A stretch of DNA of 64,000 nt from Suillus spraguei. Lineage: Eukaryota > Basidiomycota > Agaricomycetes > Boletales > Suillaceae. Below the pieces are notes generated by a model that saw only the letters and a list, made by a program, of their open reading frames with translations, searched no databases and was not told the DNA's origin. The position numbers were made by a program, and so were the translations under genes. Shown here in pieces: positions 1-11,198 of this stretch. The DNA lies in the NCBI GenBank assembly GCA_016800925.1, contig JABCPU010000308.1, positions 1 through 64,000 of the forward strand, read 5' to 3'. The first letter of the stretch is position 1, and each line of letters starts with the position of its first letter.

Positions 1-338
1 GCGTTCCAGGCTTGTGCCTGAATTATAGATTTGAATATTACGATTTGTTCAATGCGATGGCAAGAAATACTTCAGACGGCGAGTATCGAACGCAGTTGAG
101 CTTATTATCATCACATTCAAATATTGGATCTCCTTGTTCCTGTCAGGTTTTGGTGTTCCATCGTCATGAACACTGGCCAGTAGTACGTTTCCATCGGGAG
201 AAAAGTTCAGCGAGGTGATTCTATCGAAGTCACGGTGGGCTTTGATGGGCTGGGTGAGTGATTCGCCAGTTTCTCCGTGCCAGACGATAAGCACTCCGCC
301 ATAATTACTGCTTGCTATCAATTGCTCATCTCGTGATA
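1..338 (-). pseudogene. WD40-repeat protein fragment
   Basis: Minus-strand reading gives WD40-like sequence including SRDEQLIASSNYGG, IVWHGETGESL and RITSLNFSPDGNVL, i.e. parts of two beta-propeller blades. WD40 propellers are protein-interaction scaffolds; no specific partner can be inferred. The same stretch recurs in inverted orientation near 7,430-7,786. Homology stops abruptly at the TA dinucleotide at 337-338, the target site of the transposon at 339-1376. Sequence beyond the other end of the transposon (after 1378) does not continue the WD40 gene, so the other half was lost or rearranged. The fragment also runs off the left window edge. Confident as a WD40 fragment; it has no start and no full propeller. 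Confidence 0.75.
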
Positions 339-362
339 CAATTGAAATGGTCATAATGCATA
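339..362 (+). repeat. left terminal inverted repeat of pogo-like element
   Basis: Reverse complement of 1353-1376 with one mismatch in 24 bases; preceded by target-site TA at 337-338. Confidence 0.85.
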
Positions 363-467
363 CCGATGGGACCGCGAAAATGTTATGCATTAGTATGAGG
401 AATATGCAAGACGATATTTGTCACATAATTGTGACACAAAAGTGTGACAGAAAGTTATCAATGGTTT

Positions 468-1108
468 CTACACAAGTACATAGAATTGTTCTAGACATGT
501 TTGTTTAGCGTTATGCAGTTCTTCACATCGTAGGTTAGCGCGAAACTTTCGAAGTTGTGAAGATAAATCAAGTGAAATTTGAGGATCCCCATATTGCAGC
601 TTCGAGCTGGCACAATCAAGGACATTGTTGCGTGTGACTGATGGGCCCATTTCGTCGTCGTCGTCAGAATCAACTTCAATAACTTCACCATTTGCAACAA
701 GGATTTCACGACGGACCTCATCTGCAATAGATGAGTCACCACCATCAAATGTAGAGAACTCCCCTTATCTTTCTCCTCGGCAGGGTCCAGCAAGGTACCA
801 AAAACACGGTTGCGTGCCCGTAACTTGTGTGATAACGTCGACTGCGTGAAAATGAGTGCACCCGATTTGAGAGTTTTGAAGTGTTCAACAATTTCAGTTT
901 GTGTCACAGTAGGATGAGAATCAATAAAATGATAATGATAGACTGTCATCCAGTCAGAGAGTGTGAGATTTTGGCGAGAAGTGCATTCACTGGCTGTAGA
1001 ATGAACTGAAGTTCGAGGATTGTCCTTTGTGATTTTCTGCCGCTTTGCAGGCCGGTTGCATAGCACAGCGGGCTTGTCACGAGGTTTGCGCTTTAAGTTT
1101 AGAGACAT
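468..1108 (-). pseudogene. CENP-B/pogo-type transposase, N- and C-terminal remnant
   Basis: From Met at 1108 the reading begins MSLNLKRKPRDKP and continues with LTLSDWMTVYHYHFIDSHP and GALIFTQSTLSHKLR, matching the Psq-type helix-turn-helix seen at the N-terminus of fungal CENP-B/Tigger transposases. The frame then changes. The second frame (near 468-650) shows QYGDPQISLDLSSQLRKFRA and LRCEELHNAKQT, resembling the C-terminal tail of the same proteins, preceded by an acidic Asp-rich run. The roughly 300 residues of the DDE nuclease expected in between are absent. It could at most bind transposon ends. Confidence 0.7.
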
Positions 1109-1352
1109 TTTCAAGTAGTATGGTATCGTTTCAATTGCTCGCTGGCTTCTATACATAGTCAAAAGAGACAATACCACTGAAGCACGACAATAAATTTATG
1201 CACTATGTTATTGTCCACGTGTCCCACCCTATCAAATCAATACTCATAATGCATATTGGGTATACAAACATTATGCATTATGCGTCCAATTACTTGGGAG
1301 CAACGTCGGGATCCACAAAAGTCGATGCAATGAGATTTATGCATTGTTACCA

Positions 1353-1376
1353 TATGCATTATGACCATTTCAACTG
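1353..1376 (-). repeat. right terminal inverted repeat of pogo-like element
   Basis: Mirror of 339-362; followed by target-site TA at 1377-1378. Confidence 0.85.
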
Positions 1377-1579
1377 TATTATTATTAACCATTATCTTGA
1401 TTATAATACGGGCTCGCAGAGGGGCTCTGCATGCACCATACAATCTAGTACGTTATAATATGACCTGTGTATTGAATTATAATATCTTGGGTATGCAATA
1501 TTCTTCAATGTGATCGCATCTAAAAGTCGACGATGACAACCATTCCCAGCAGTTGTCGTACGATGGTACTCACCTAAAA

Positions 1580-3902
1580 TCATGCAAGCGTCGTTTGACA
1601 AACTCTCACCAACTTTTTCACACCATTGTCCTTTGACTCCTCCAGCTGCACCTTTACGCCCTCGTTGTTGATAATCCCATTCTTGTCGAAACCTTCGAGT
1701 ATTGGACCTCCTGCGGCGGACGCCATAATGAGATGAAGGGTGTTTGTCGCATCAAATGAGGTTCTGTAGCCACCACGCTCTCTCCTAGCCTGCAAGTGGC
1801 TATATACGGTGCAGACAAATATGAGAATAGTGATGATGGTGATGGGAAAGATAGCGAGAAGATATGTCGCCGACCGCTGAGCCCAACCTATTGTCAATAT
1901 GTACATTGTCCCATTGACTTGGGACTGGAGGCCGTCTGGGATACCATCAGGGAAGCTACCCTCAGCCATAAACCCGGACCGAAGAAACTGCCAAGCAACG
2001 CTAAGTCAACCGGAGTGCACCTGAAGGATCAGAACCCTCACCGTGGCGGAAAACTCGACAACCCCACGCCAATAATCCTCCTAAGAAAGGCATAACTTAA
2101 GGTAGACAAAGACATTGCAACATGAAACCCACTAGCTCTCTGTAAACCTGCGTCTGATTTCCAATATTATCGTCAATGGATGTGTTAGTTGTTGAGGAAT
2201 AGATGGAGTACAGAGTATCTCCGATCGTGCTACTCATGAGCCCCTGCGAGCGGAACGACTGAAACTTAGCAAGTCCGACGACGAATGACAGTAGGTGAGT
2301 ATTCTCAGATAGGAAAGGGGTTGATGAGATGACCTCGGAAGAAATCAGGTCGAGGGAATAATTGGCGCGGACGGTGGTCAACAGTGGGGTCACTTCACAT
2401 GCACTTGCATCAAGGAAACTATACTTGTTAAATCCTTGTAGAAGAATTGCTATATAAACAGAATCGGTAAACGACTACACACGCATATTTTTAATGGCTT
2501 ACCGAAGCTTGTAGAAGTTTGACTCAGATTCATAAGCCCGTGGCACACAACGGAAGGAAGAAAGCCACTGCCTGATAAGTCATTTCCGCTTGTGTCCACC
2601 ATGGTCACATATTCCTGCGTTACGGGTGCATCTAGGAGCTGATATTAAATCTAAGGTAAAATTTATGCGGTCGGAACTCACTGGGACCGCAGCTTGCAGT
2701 TATACTCCACAGGCGAAGACCAGTGATGGAGTTGTTCGAAGCAGCTGCGTTGATATAGATAGAGGAGTTGGTCACGTTCCAAGCGTACTGCAGTTCATTC
2801 GAGCCAATGGCCCCGCAGCTGACATTGGCTGTTAGTCCCTGCTGCAACATGGAATAATTTCTGCTGAAGCCTTGAGGAATATGCACGCTGGTATGTTTTC
2901 CTGATGTCTCTGTTGTGTTGACCGTCACGTTTCCGCCAGAGAACTCGAGACGTGTACCGTTCGGAACTGCATTTGAGCCGGAGTAATCCTTGATAGTGGG
3001 CACAATTCCCTCTAGATACAATACGTCATCGCAAAACAGCTTCAAGTGACCTGAGAATGTGAACCTACGAGTAGATACATTATATTTTGCGCCATTGAAA
3101 TTAAATGTCCCAGGAAGACCATGTGGGTATCCTGCAGCAGAAATTCCACTTATTATTCCGCCGATGTCGAGAATCTCGAAAGAATTGTTCCCAACTTGGG
3201 TTGCGCGTTTCAAAATCAACGGATGAAGCTCTAGGGAAAAAGAGACACCCACTGTAAGTGCCAGTGAGACCCTGCTTTTGAAATTCTGCAGAGAGCAATT
3301 TGGAAAAATTGGATCCAGTAATGTTAAGTTCGGATCCATGCATCTGAATTGGCCATAGGAATTGAGTTGGTGTCAGGAGAGTCGTCCACCTATATCCGCG
3401 CTTAAATTAGACAACACTGCAATAGTACGATGTTCTCAGTAACAAGTTACCCAGCTGTCAAGAGTTTCAGCACACCGAAGACGAACAGTGTCAGGATGGT
3501 CAGCCGGAGGTGCTCATGTCTCAAGATGTATGTGCCCTTCGTCAAAGCGACACTGGCGCTTAGCTGAACGAGAGAGATGGGCCGCGATATCCGATGTCGC
3601 AATGCCTCCTTCATCGAAATTGTGAGAAGACTAGACGTTCATCTCTATGTGAGTGGTATGCTATAGAGAGAGAAAGGGTATACAGACGTAGCGGTAATCA
3701 CTGAAAGCGCAGTTGCTATCAATGTGACTACCATAGTCAACTCCTTGGAGTGATGCATGCAAAAGTTGCTGACTCGATCGGGCAGAGAGAGGTAATCGTA
3801 ATATAAAAGTGCACCTAAAAATCCGTACCCTAATGCCAGGATAACGACCTGGCAACTGATGATGACGATGTGGCATAGAAAGTGTGCGGACACATAAGAC
3901 AT
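1580..3902 (-). CDS. Multi-exon transmembrane protein, copy A (basidiomycete family, function unknown)
   Basis: Start at MSYVSAHFLCHIVIISC (cat at 3900-3902), stop at about 1580. Hydrophobic segments: IVIISCQVVILALGYGFLGA, LTMVVTLIATALSVITA and LTLFVFGVL-like near the N-terminus, then a long Asn-X-Ser/Thr-rich region, then YLLAIFPITIITILIFVC near the C-terminus. This predicts a glycosylated ectodomain of roughly 400 residues between membrane anchors and a short cytosolic tail (TNTLHLIMASAAG). Intron 1 is 3687-3631 (donor GTCTGT, acceptor CTAG) and intron 2 about 3450-3390; further introns lie near 3260-3200, 2675-2640, 2505-2460, 2130-2090 and 2050-1995, all phase-consistent by eye. Of the three copies in the window this is the only one I can read through without a break. 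I do not recognise a function. Confidence 0.7.
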
Positions 3903-4060
3903 GGTAGAAACAAGTTAGATGGTGCGGAATCGATCCTGCCACTGGCACCCAGATATAAATATGACGGAATACTAACCATCGAATCACCTAGCCCCTTGTG
4001 ATATGTCCGTGGCTTCATAACATTAATTGTAGCAGCATCTTGTAACACCACGATGCGGAT
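3903..4060 (-). other. Probable 5' UTR exon and intron of membrane protein A
   Basis: A GTTAGTA donor-like motif lies about 80 bases upstream of the start codon and is conserved at the same place before copies B and C, whereas coding potential there is not conserved. This suggests a spliced 5' leader. Inference only. Confidence 0.4.
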
Positions 4061-5023
4061 CCGCCGCGGGATACCTTAACAAGGTGTAGATAAGTGTTAG
4101 GAATGTTGAACGTTTACCGAGGTTTTGGATGTGCTTTACTAGTACAGCAAGTGCACTGGTAGGCTTAGCGACATTGCATCATGTAATTATCCAAATAGTA
4201 TGGAATGGGATAAGGTCATCCGTGCCCGGTGGAATTATGTAACATATCCCATCCGGTATTAAGATTTACATGTAAATAGGCCCTCAATACCGGACACGCG
4301 TTCAACTCGAGCCAGTACATCACACATACATAGATAATCGGGGAGCTCGGAAACCTTGTATACGTACTCTATGGCTTGCCAACTCCAATCGTCCGGAATC
4401 CCAGTGGCATGTTGTGATGGACATATTTCATTTGGCAAAATTTCTGACATTGGTAGTTGAACAATTCCTTCTCGCTGCGTGTTGAAAGAGGGCATGTAGC
4501 ATGCATGCATTTTTTTCATTTCAGTATACAACATTCAGATACAGGCTTAAATGCCGGTGCTGCTGCGAATCCGTTGCTAAATTTGAAATTTGACTATAGT
4601 GACAAATCATGTCATACTGCTGAGTCATAGGTTCGTACAGCGGCGAACCAGTTGGCAAGGTGGAGATCATTCGAGTCGATGCATTTGAAGATTGACTTGT
4701 AGATTTCTGAGCATACTCTGCATCGCAGCACCCTGTCCTCCCAATAACCGCCTTGAACTTTTCGGGACTTGTAAGCACCCGCCGATTATCATTATCTCAA
4801 CGTGTTGCTGATAGAAACCGGCAGTTACCAGTAATTTGTTGTATCTCAGATTATGGATTATGAAGGCACTCCGAGGGCTGGCACCTACATGCTACTAGCA
4901 TGCCAAACAGGTGGTAAGCAGCCTCTTCTGAATGGAGCTTCCTCATGCAGCACGGGGAGCCTACACCTATTTCGCTTGTCTGTTTCCCCCAGAAAACGAC
5001 AAACATCTGAACCACAAATAAAA
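4061..5023 (+). other. Intergenic, no gene recognised
   Basis: Several short open frames occur on the minus strand (4259-4534, 4521-4778) but none resembles a known family or is conserved in the duplicated flank at 16.7-17.9 kb. From about 4740 the sequence is similar to 17,630-17,945, so this is part of the duplicated block upstream of copies A and C. Confidence 0.5.
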
Positions 5024-5338
5024 TTATTTCGAGTGCAGGGCGTAGCACTGAGTGGTTGTTACGAAGTGCGTATGAAGTTTCCAGTCGTTGGGAATAGACA
5101 TGCCATTAGTCGCGGGTACTGAAATTTCACCATATAGATAGTTCCTGACAGTCTGGACATTAATTGAACGTGCCGCTGCTTTCATATCAACAGCTGTCTG
5201 TTGGTTAACATCTACTCTTGGTCTAATCGCCTTCGTCTTTGTGAATGGATTGCTCGCAGCCAGACCGCCAGAGGATAATTGACCAAGCTTTATGTATACG
5301 CGCTGGAGGAAGGTACGAGAACTTGTGATATGGTTCAA
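5024..5338 (-). CDS. Conserved C-terminal gene fragment, unrecognised
   Basis: The minus-strand frame ends TNGMSIPNDWKLHTHFVTTT followed by QCYALHSK and a stop at 5024-5026. The related segment at 17,946-18,050 keeps GMSVPSDWKL, VTTTQC and a stop at the same position, which argues that this is the true C-terminus of a protein-coding gene rather than chance. Upstream residues include TFLQRVYIKLGQLSSGG. I do not recognise the family. It lies about 1.1 kb upstream of membrane protein A, and its paralogue lies about 1.4 kb upstream of copy C, so the pair was duplicated together. No start or full gene model was found. Confidence 0.4.
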   Translation of the reverse strand: MNHITSSRTFLQRVYIKLGQLSSGGLAASNPFTKTKAIRPRVDVNQQTAVDMKAAARSINVQTVRNYLYGEISVPATNGMSIPNDWKLHTHFVTTTQCYALHSK

Positions 5339-7149
5339 TGGCGCTCTGCAAACTGAGTGTGTTTAGGTGGCTAACCTGACCTAGTAGTAACTACAAGACC
5401 TTATGCAGACTCAAACACGATGTGGACAAAATTAATTAATTGAAGGGCAACTCAACCTGCGACTTTTCACAAAGTCCGAGTGTTTGGGAGTGGATGCGAC
5501 GTTACAGGACCGGATGTGCGAATCAGACATTGGTTTAATTGTCTGTCTCAACTGAGGCCGACACTGCGTAACTCATTCCACCAGCTATGTGCTCTCTTTA
5601 TTCTTTCAAGTCTTGATTCCATTGGTGAGACTAACATTTCCAAATTATCGACCAGACGGACGTTAAAGCTTAATTACTTGGATGCGCATATTTGCCAAAG
5701 GCGTTGCCGGCTCATCTGATCGCATACGAAAATCAACAACGACAAATATACAAGTAAGAAAAGACAAGACAATTGCCATATGGCACCTTCAAGAGTCCGG
5801 AGCACAGTTCGTTATCCGAACCCTCCGATTACCTGATCTTGACATTCCTTAGTTTCCTGCCTTTTTGAATCCGATTATTGTCTGATAGGGGTACAGTACC
5901 CTATGTAGGACAAGGGAATACCTGTGTTCCCTGCCGCTTCTCCGACTCTGCAGATGCCCTGGCGGAGGGTTGACATCCACCAGTCCGCCGTTCCCGCTGG
6001 CTGAGTATTCTGCTTGCCAATCAATGGTTCGCGTCTTCTTGAGCTTCTGTAGTGTACCTTGAATTACATCAACATACCCTTTGTCGCACTTCGGTCTGGT
6101 AATCCGTGTCAACAAACCTATCTATGCACTACTGGTCTCCTCCAGCGCATTCGCTAAAATCACAGTATATGTGGCTGAGTTGTCGCATATATCTTTCCCT
6201 TCCTGGTCTCACTGCCTGCAGAACCCAGTGCACAATGAAGGTACCAGTACTAGCTGAGCATCCTTAGGTTCCTCTCAGTTTGAGTCATTTGTCTGACTAT
6301 CTTGGTTTGTGAAAGTACTAGGAGGACCGCTAGGGCGGCGACACGGCGTTTTACCCTATACATCGTCGGATGATCAAAGGGGACAGGGGGAATGTGAATA
6401 AGCCAATGTAAAGCGGCCAGAAGTTGGCAGGTACCCAGAATCATAGGGATCCCTACATTCATTTGTAACTAGACGCTGTTCCGAGTCAAATATGATTGTA
6501 TTCAGACCCAAATGGGACACGAGAATCATACAATCCTGATGTTGGTTTAGGTCCTAATGTTTCTGTGCCCCTCCGCAATCTCGAGTTTTCCAGTGTCGGA
6601 TAATGGTCTGAATTGAGGATCTCTCGCGGCTCTAACACCTAATCTGTCATTTGCTACGTTTGTTTACACACTGGTCTTTTTGTACCCTTTAGGAGACGTG
6701 ACTTTGATTCGTGTGGAGCCTTCCCAGGTACTATGTGGGTACGACAGATATATGGTCAGTCGTCGCCGCAACGATTGCCCATATATCTGTCGTACCCACA
6801 TGGCTATCAGAGCTACATTATCATTATTCACTGAATTTGATTTAGCAACAAGCAACTCCGAGTGACTTTCTTTCATTGACAAGCCATACGTTTGTGTCTT
6901 GAGAAGATGTGCCCTTCAAATGTTTAGTCATGAAGAATTTAGTTTTAGAAATTTACAGGCAATGTCACTTATTCAAAACCTGGCGCGATCACAATCGTAC
7001 GAGGAAGCTTGAAGCGATTCTATAGCACGACGCACCGAACTGCTTGAAAACTTGTGGCTATAAATGGCCTCATCATAGAACAGAACCGTAGATGGAACAT
7101 GGATTCGGCAATAAGACCCTTGCCTGGGCGTCTATGAGCAGGTTGACGC
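5339..7149 (+). other. Decayed duplicated flank; no intact gene
   Basis: 5365-5440 resembles 13,970-14,047 (shared GTGGACAAAATT and neighbours). 5570-5790 resembles the 3' flank of copies B and C (shared TAAGAAAAGA and nearby words) but is not followed by a membrane-protein gene, so it looks like the stump of a further unit. 5849-6882 has short minus-strand frames without recognisable domains. Confidence 0.45.
6733..6801. repeat. Perfect 23-bp inverted repeat with 23-nt loop
   Basis: Arms at 6733-6755 and 6779-6801 (beginning ATGTGGGTACGACAGATA) are perfect reverse complements, separated by 23 nt. Can form a hairpin in either strand. No poly-T tract follows and no gene ends immediately before it. 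Confidence 0.85.
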
Positions 7150-7199
7150 CGTCGCGGTGAAGCAGCATAAAACACACAATATACTCACCTCTACAGCTT

Positions 7200-7760
7200 A
7201 GAGCAAGACGCCCACAATCCTTCCAAAGCCCACCTCGACCGTGCTCAACGCCACACTACATCCCTACGAGAGTAGGTCATGAAGACTGGATAAGTGCAGT
7301 CGCAGTTTTCCCTGATAAACGGCGGATGGTTACAACCTCGCATGACAAGACGCTTCGTCTGTGGGACATGAAAACCACCAGTGACGTGTTGAAGAAGATG
7401 GAAAAACATCGCAGTTCGGTGTCCACTTTGGCAGTATCACGAGATGAGCAATTGATAGCAAGCAGTAATTATGGCGGAGTGCCGGCTCATCGTCTGGCAC
7501 GGAGAAACTGGCGAATCACTCACCCAACCCATGAAAGCCCACTTCGATAGAATCACCTCGCTGAACTTTTCTTCCGATGGAAACATACTGGCCTGTGGTT
7601 CACCAACTTCACGACGAAACTATGGAACACCAAAACCTGGCAGGAACAAGGAGATCCGATATTTGAATGTGATATCGATAATAAGCTCAACTGCGTTCGA
7701 TACTCGCCATTTGAAGAATTTTCTTCCTATCGCATTGAACAAATCGTAATATTCAAATTT
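7200..7760 (+). pseudogene. WD40-repeat protein, truncated and frameshifted
   Basis: Reading on the plus strand gives GHEDWISAVAVFPDKRRM, TTSHDKTLRLWDMKT, SVSTLAVSRDEQLIASS and IVWHGETGESLTQP, i.e. about three WD40 blades with the usual GH...WD spacing. The frame breaks near 7270 and again near 7480, where a 4-base insertion is present relative to the copy at 1-338. Only part of a seven-bladed propeller is present. After about 7,760 the reading no longer resembles WD40. Probable fungal NACHT/WD40- or stand-alone WD40-type gene relic. Confidence 0.7.
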
Positions 7761-7940
7761 ATAATTCAGGCACGAGCCTGGAATGCGTCGTCGGACACAA
7801 TCTCACTCCGGACTCCATCCCAAGCAGAAGACACTATTCAAAGAGCTGTTTGGATTGAACTGGACAATGCTCCCTTTCGTCTGATCAACACTTCTATAAG
7901 TCTTTTGTGCGACAGAACAGCATAAATAGACACCTTCAAA

Positions 7941-8081
7941 ATGAGTCTGGAGTACAATGAGCTGGTCTCATTTCCAACAAAGGATTCGAACCTCCGAACG
8001 GAGCATGTCAAAGACGTAGTGGTGATGTACTTCCACTGCGTCCTGCTATGTCTGACCGTTGCGGAGCTACCGCGTATGTAG
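7941..8081 (+). CDS. Short ORF, MSxEYxEL family, unrecognised
   Basis: 46-codon frame beginning MSLEYNELVSF and containing VKDVVVMYFHCVLL. Two other places in the window (60,361 and 63,247) begin MSTEYK(K/E)LL, and the 63,247 copy also has QDVTMYFHYVML. The recurrence suggests a small protein exon that has been dispersed; function unknown. Probably a first exon or a fragment. Confidence 0.35.
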   Translation: MSLEYNELVSFPTKDSNLRTEHVKDVVVMYFHCVLLCLTVAELPRM

Positions 8082-9133
8082 TCGGGCCCAAATTTGGTTA
8101 TGTTTGGAGTATGTCCTTTGCAACTCGCTTTGAGGCATTTTTTAAAAAAGTTCGGCCTACACTATTAGTCGACTCTTTTAGTATAACTTATTCGTCATGA
8201 AGTGAAAATGACGCACATTCACTTCTCCTTACGAATTCTGGCGCATATGGATCACGGTCACCATGATTCCACTACTGAGGCCCGGGGAGGCCGTCACATG
8301 GGCTGCATTGCCGGTCGGTCTTGGTATGCACTGGTATCTTTTCCTCACTGTTCATTTGCTGTTCAAATATGCCGAAACACTCATGAACTTTGAAGTATCT
8401 AGGGGAGGTATTTACAACCCCCGTTTCTTCCCCTCACTGATACAACTCATTTAAATGTAGTGTCAATATGCTTTGAGCATGACACCGGTATATATTATTT
8501 CCCGGCTGTAGCAAGGCTTTGAACCAAGTTTATTTGAAGTACATCAAGGATATTATGATCATATCTGACATGGCCTGGCGGAGTCCGTCACATTAGCCGT
8601 GTCCGTGAAGCCCCGAACCCACCAATTTGCTGCAATCCTTCCCGCTTCCGCCATTCTCAAGTTATTTCATCGCATTGTGGCTCGATAGTACGTGCTTGTA
8701 TGCCGGCATCATACCATTGTGTGGCGGGATATTGTCAGCAGCTGTTATGTTGGAGATGAATACTCGTTCTTGATCAAGGCTATGTTTTCATCCGTGGTAG
8801 ACATAGGAATGAGCGGCTTCTTTTCATAACCGAAGTCTCGATGGTAACTAAATATGGGAATACACACTGAATGAAATCAGGATATTCGTCTTTTGTAGTG
8901 TTTCAAGGTTTCAAACCACGTGTGAGTCCACGTAGTCTGTGATTCTTTCGAGAATTCTTAGATTTACTTACCCTTCAGATGCCTGGTTAATCAAGGCAGG
9001 AACGGATAAGATCCATTTGATGATGGTCATTTCGGCCATACAAGCGCTGGAAGGTTGTATATCCAGCACCAACTCCCTCATCGCACGTCCACCAAGTTCC
9101 CGCTCCCTCACATCGATCCTCTAAAGTACCACT
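8082..9133 (+). other. Intergenic, no gene recognised
   Basis: Only short uninterpretable frames; no repeat of a mapped element was noticed. Confidence 0.4.
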
Positions 9134-10844
9134 ATGACCCTAGTCTCAGACGACCCTAGTTGGTGGCCATCCATCAATTTATATCTTATTACCAGTTACT
9201 TTGTAGGTTCGTGGAGAGCCATTGGAGATTATCGTTGCCGCCGAAGTCTTGATCTAACCTTGACTATGGTTTCGCAGTTGCCGCTAGCGCTGGAGTGTTT
9301 TATGATTGGGGTGAGCATGATAATGTCAAAGAACTGCTGATTTCCTACAACTATTTACAGCACTTACATTTGGAAAAGAGGTATGTTGATGCTATGACTG
9401 GCAGCCATCTCGCTAAGAATGATTTTAGGTCGAACTGATCTGGGTAAGTAGAACCTCACTTTGGAAGGACGAATTTGATTTGCGGTAGAGGCAACGCTGG
9501 TCAATCATGACCATTCTGTATTTGAGTGTGCGTAGCTTGTATTATAGGTGTGGTTGGCGACTCATGTTAACCCTTCAAAATATCGTAGGTGCGCTATCTT
9601 GGAATGTTATTTACTGTGTACGTTAGGAAGGCCCAGCATTATTGTTGTACTGATGAACCATATATCACAATCAGCTTGAACATACTGGGTACGTCTTCTC
9701 ACATTCATGATCTTTGCCTCTTCTGACCTGCGACATACAGACAGCGTTCCGACAATCTCGTTAACAGACGCAGTGAGTCTTTGCACTGATGCCTACTCTT
9801 CCTCTTCAACTAACTGTGGCACCCTGTAGAGGTGAGTGTAATTCTTGACCAGCTTCTTGGTTCACTACGATGACTGCCACAGATGTAAGTCTGTTTGGAG
9901 TGTATTCATCACTCACTGACTGGATCCTCAGGCTGGATTATGTATGTCATATGGGCGTGGACGTATGTTGCGGTGACTTCAATGCTGTGGGGTGAGCTTG
10001 GCACTTGCGAGACCTCAGTGATATTGACATGACTAAAACAATATTTTGCGAGTCATCATAATCACTCGGTTACATGCCATGTATCAACAATCCAGAAGGA
10101 TCCTGATATATCTCGTTGTCACCTTCCTGGCTGTCAACATTTTGATTGGAATGGCCGCCGTAATGAAGTCATTGCATCCTTCAGCAGGTACGCTAATCGT
10201 GGATAAAAATGTGCATGGGCTTATTGATGTATACCAGAGGAACTCATCCTCTCCGGCACCTATCAGTGCACAATTACCTATGCAGAAGATACCCTGCTTC
10301 TGGGTGCCATTGTTTGGATAATCAGTACCTGTGGGAGACCTTCGCACTGTGTCTCGCAGCCTGGATTGCTGTAAAAAACTTCCGTGAATTGCGAGGACAT
10401 TCGACAGGAGGAGTTGTGGAGGATTGTTTCAAGGTGTTGATGAAAACTCACATGTTTTACTTTGCGAGGTGAGCTCATATTATGAATATAATTATCTATT
10501 TCAGCTAAAGGATTTGACAATAACAGCTTTGTTGCTGTTTCTTGCTGCCAGCTCACTTATTTCTTGACATCAACGCTCTCATCGGTATGCCGATCTATCA
10601 CTGACTTTTGTATGTGACCACTGTTCATCATCTTCCATAGGACAAATCTTCCTTGTCAACTCATATTTATGCTTCGTTTCTCCAAATTTTCGAAGTCGTG
10701 CAAATGTTTGTGTTGGGACCACGCCTGATACTCGGTGTTCGAGAATATCACGCCAATCTTGTGACCGACTCCGATGCAGCAACCGGCATGACCTCAATTG
10801 CTTTCCAGGAGCGCGTGCATATATCGACTGGCAATGGTGTATAG
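9134..10844 (+). CDS. DUF6533-type seven-helix membrane protein
   Basis: Start MTLVSDDPSWWPSINLYL at 9134; last exon ends ERVHISTGNGV and a stop at 10842-10844. The gene is split by roughly ten short introns; introns 9207-9277, 9311-9360 and 9381-9428 give the expected series SYFVVAASAGVFYDW, ALTFGKE, VELIW and RQRWSIMTILYLS. Later exons include CWIMYVIWAWT, RLHAMYQQSRRILIYLVVTF, ELILSGTYQCTITYAED, LWETFALCLAAWIAVKNFRE and VQMFVLGPRLILGVREYHA. The N-terminal YDW...LTFG...E...W signature and hydrophobic helices fit the DUF6533 family, which is expanded in Agaricomycetes and of unknown function. The gene appears intact. It sits between membrane-protein copies A and B on the opposite strand. Confidence 0.8.
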
Positions 10845-11198
10845 CACGGGATATGCTCGATGAAGGTTATCTAGTGCTCTGCAGGAAGCAGGAGGTTTTG
10901 GTTTTTGCTTGATTCTAAGTTTCGTTTGTAGTACTTAATTAGTTAACCACTGTCGCAACACCCCAGCCATGTGTTCTATCTCTATTCTTTCAAGATCATT
11001 GACATTGAAAGTGACTAACCAAACTGCCAATGAAGACAAGGCTTGAAGCACGCACATTCTGTTCAGTTTCAGTGACCAGGGGATATTATCAAAGCAAAAG
11101 ATGTCTCAAATACCCTATATGACATAGAAAGGTAAGTACACGAATAAGAAAAGATAGTCGTCATAGTTCGATTGTGCCTAAAATCAAACGGGCCTCAT
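10845..11198 (+). other. Intergenic between convergent genes
   Basis: Contains the 3' flank shared with copies A and C and the stump at 5570-5790 (around 10,930-11,160). No gene seen. Confidence 0.5.

Larger units (their letters stand above)
339..1376 (-). mobile_element. pogo/Tigger-like DNA transposon, internally deleted
   Basis: Terminal inverted repeats of 24 bp (339-362 and 1353-1376, one mismatch) begin CA(A/G)TTGAAATGGTC and are flanked by TA on both sides (337-338, 1377-1378), the duplication expected of the Tc1/mariner-pogo superfamily. A TTATGCAT-like motif recurs near both ends (about 352, 383, 1197, 1247, 1270, 1339 and 1354), possible transposase-binding sites. The body encodes only the N-terminal DNA-binding part and the C-terminal tail of a CENP-B-type transposase; the DDE catalytic core is missing. 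The copy is therefore non-autonomous. Confidence 0.8.

Noticed and set aside
625..849. 74-codon plus frame over the pogo transposase remnant
   Set aside because: It is the complement of the transposase tail and its acidic run.
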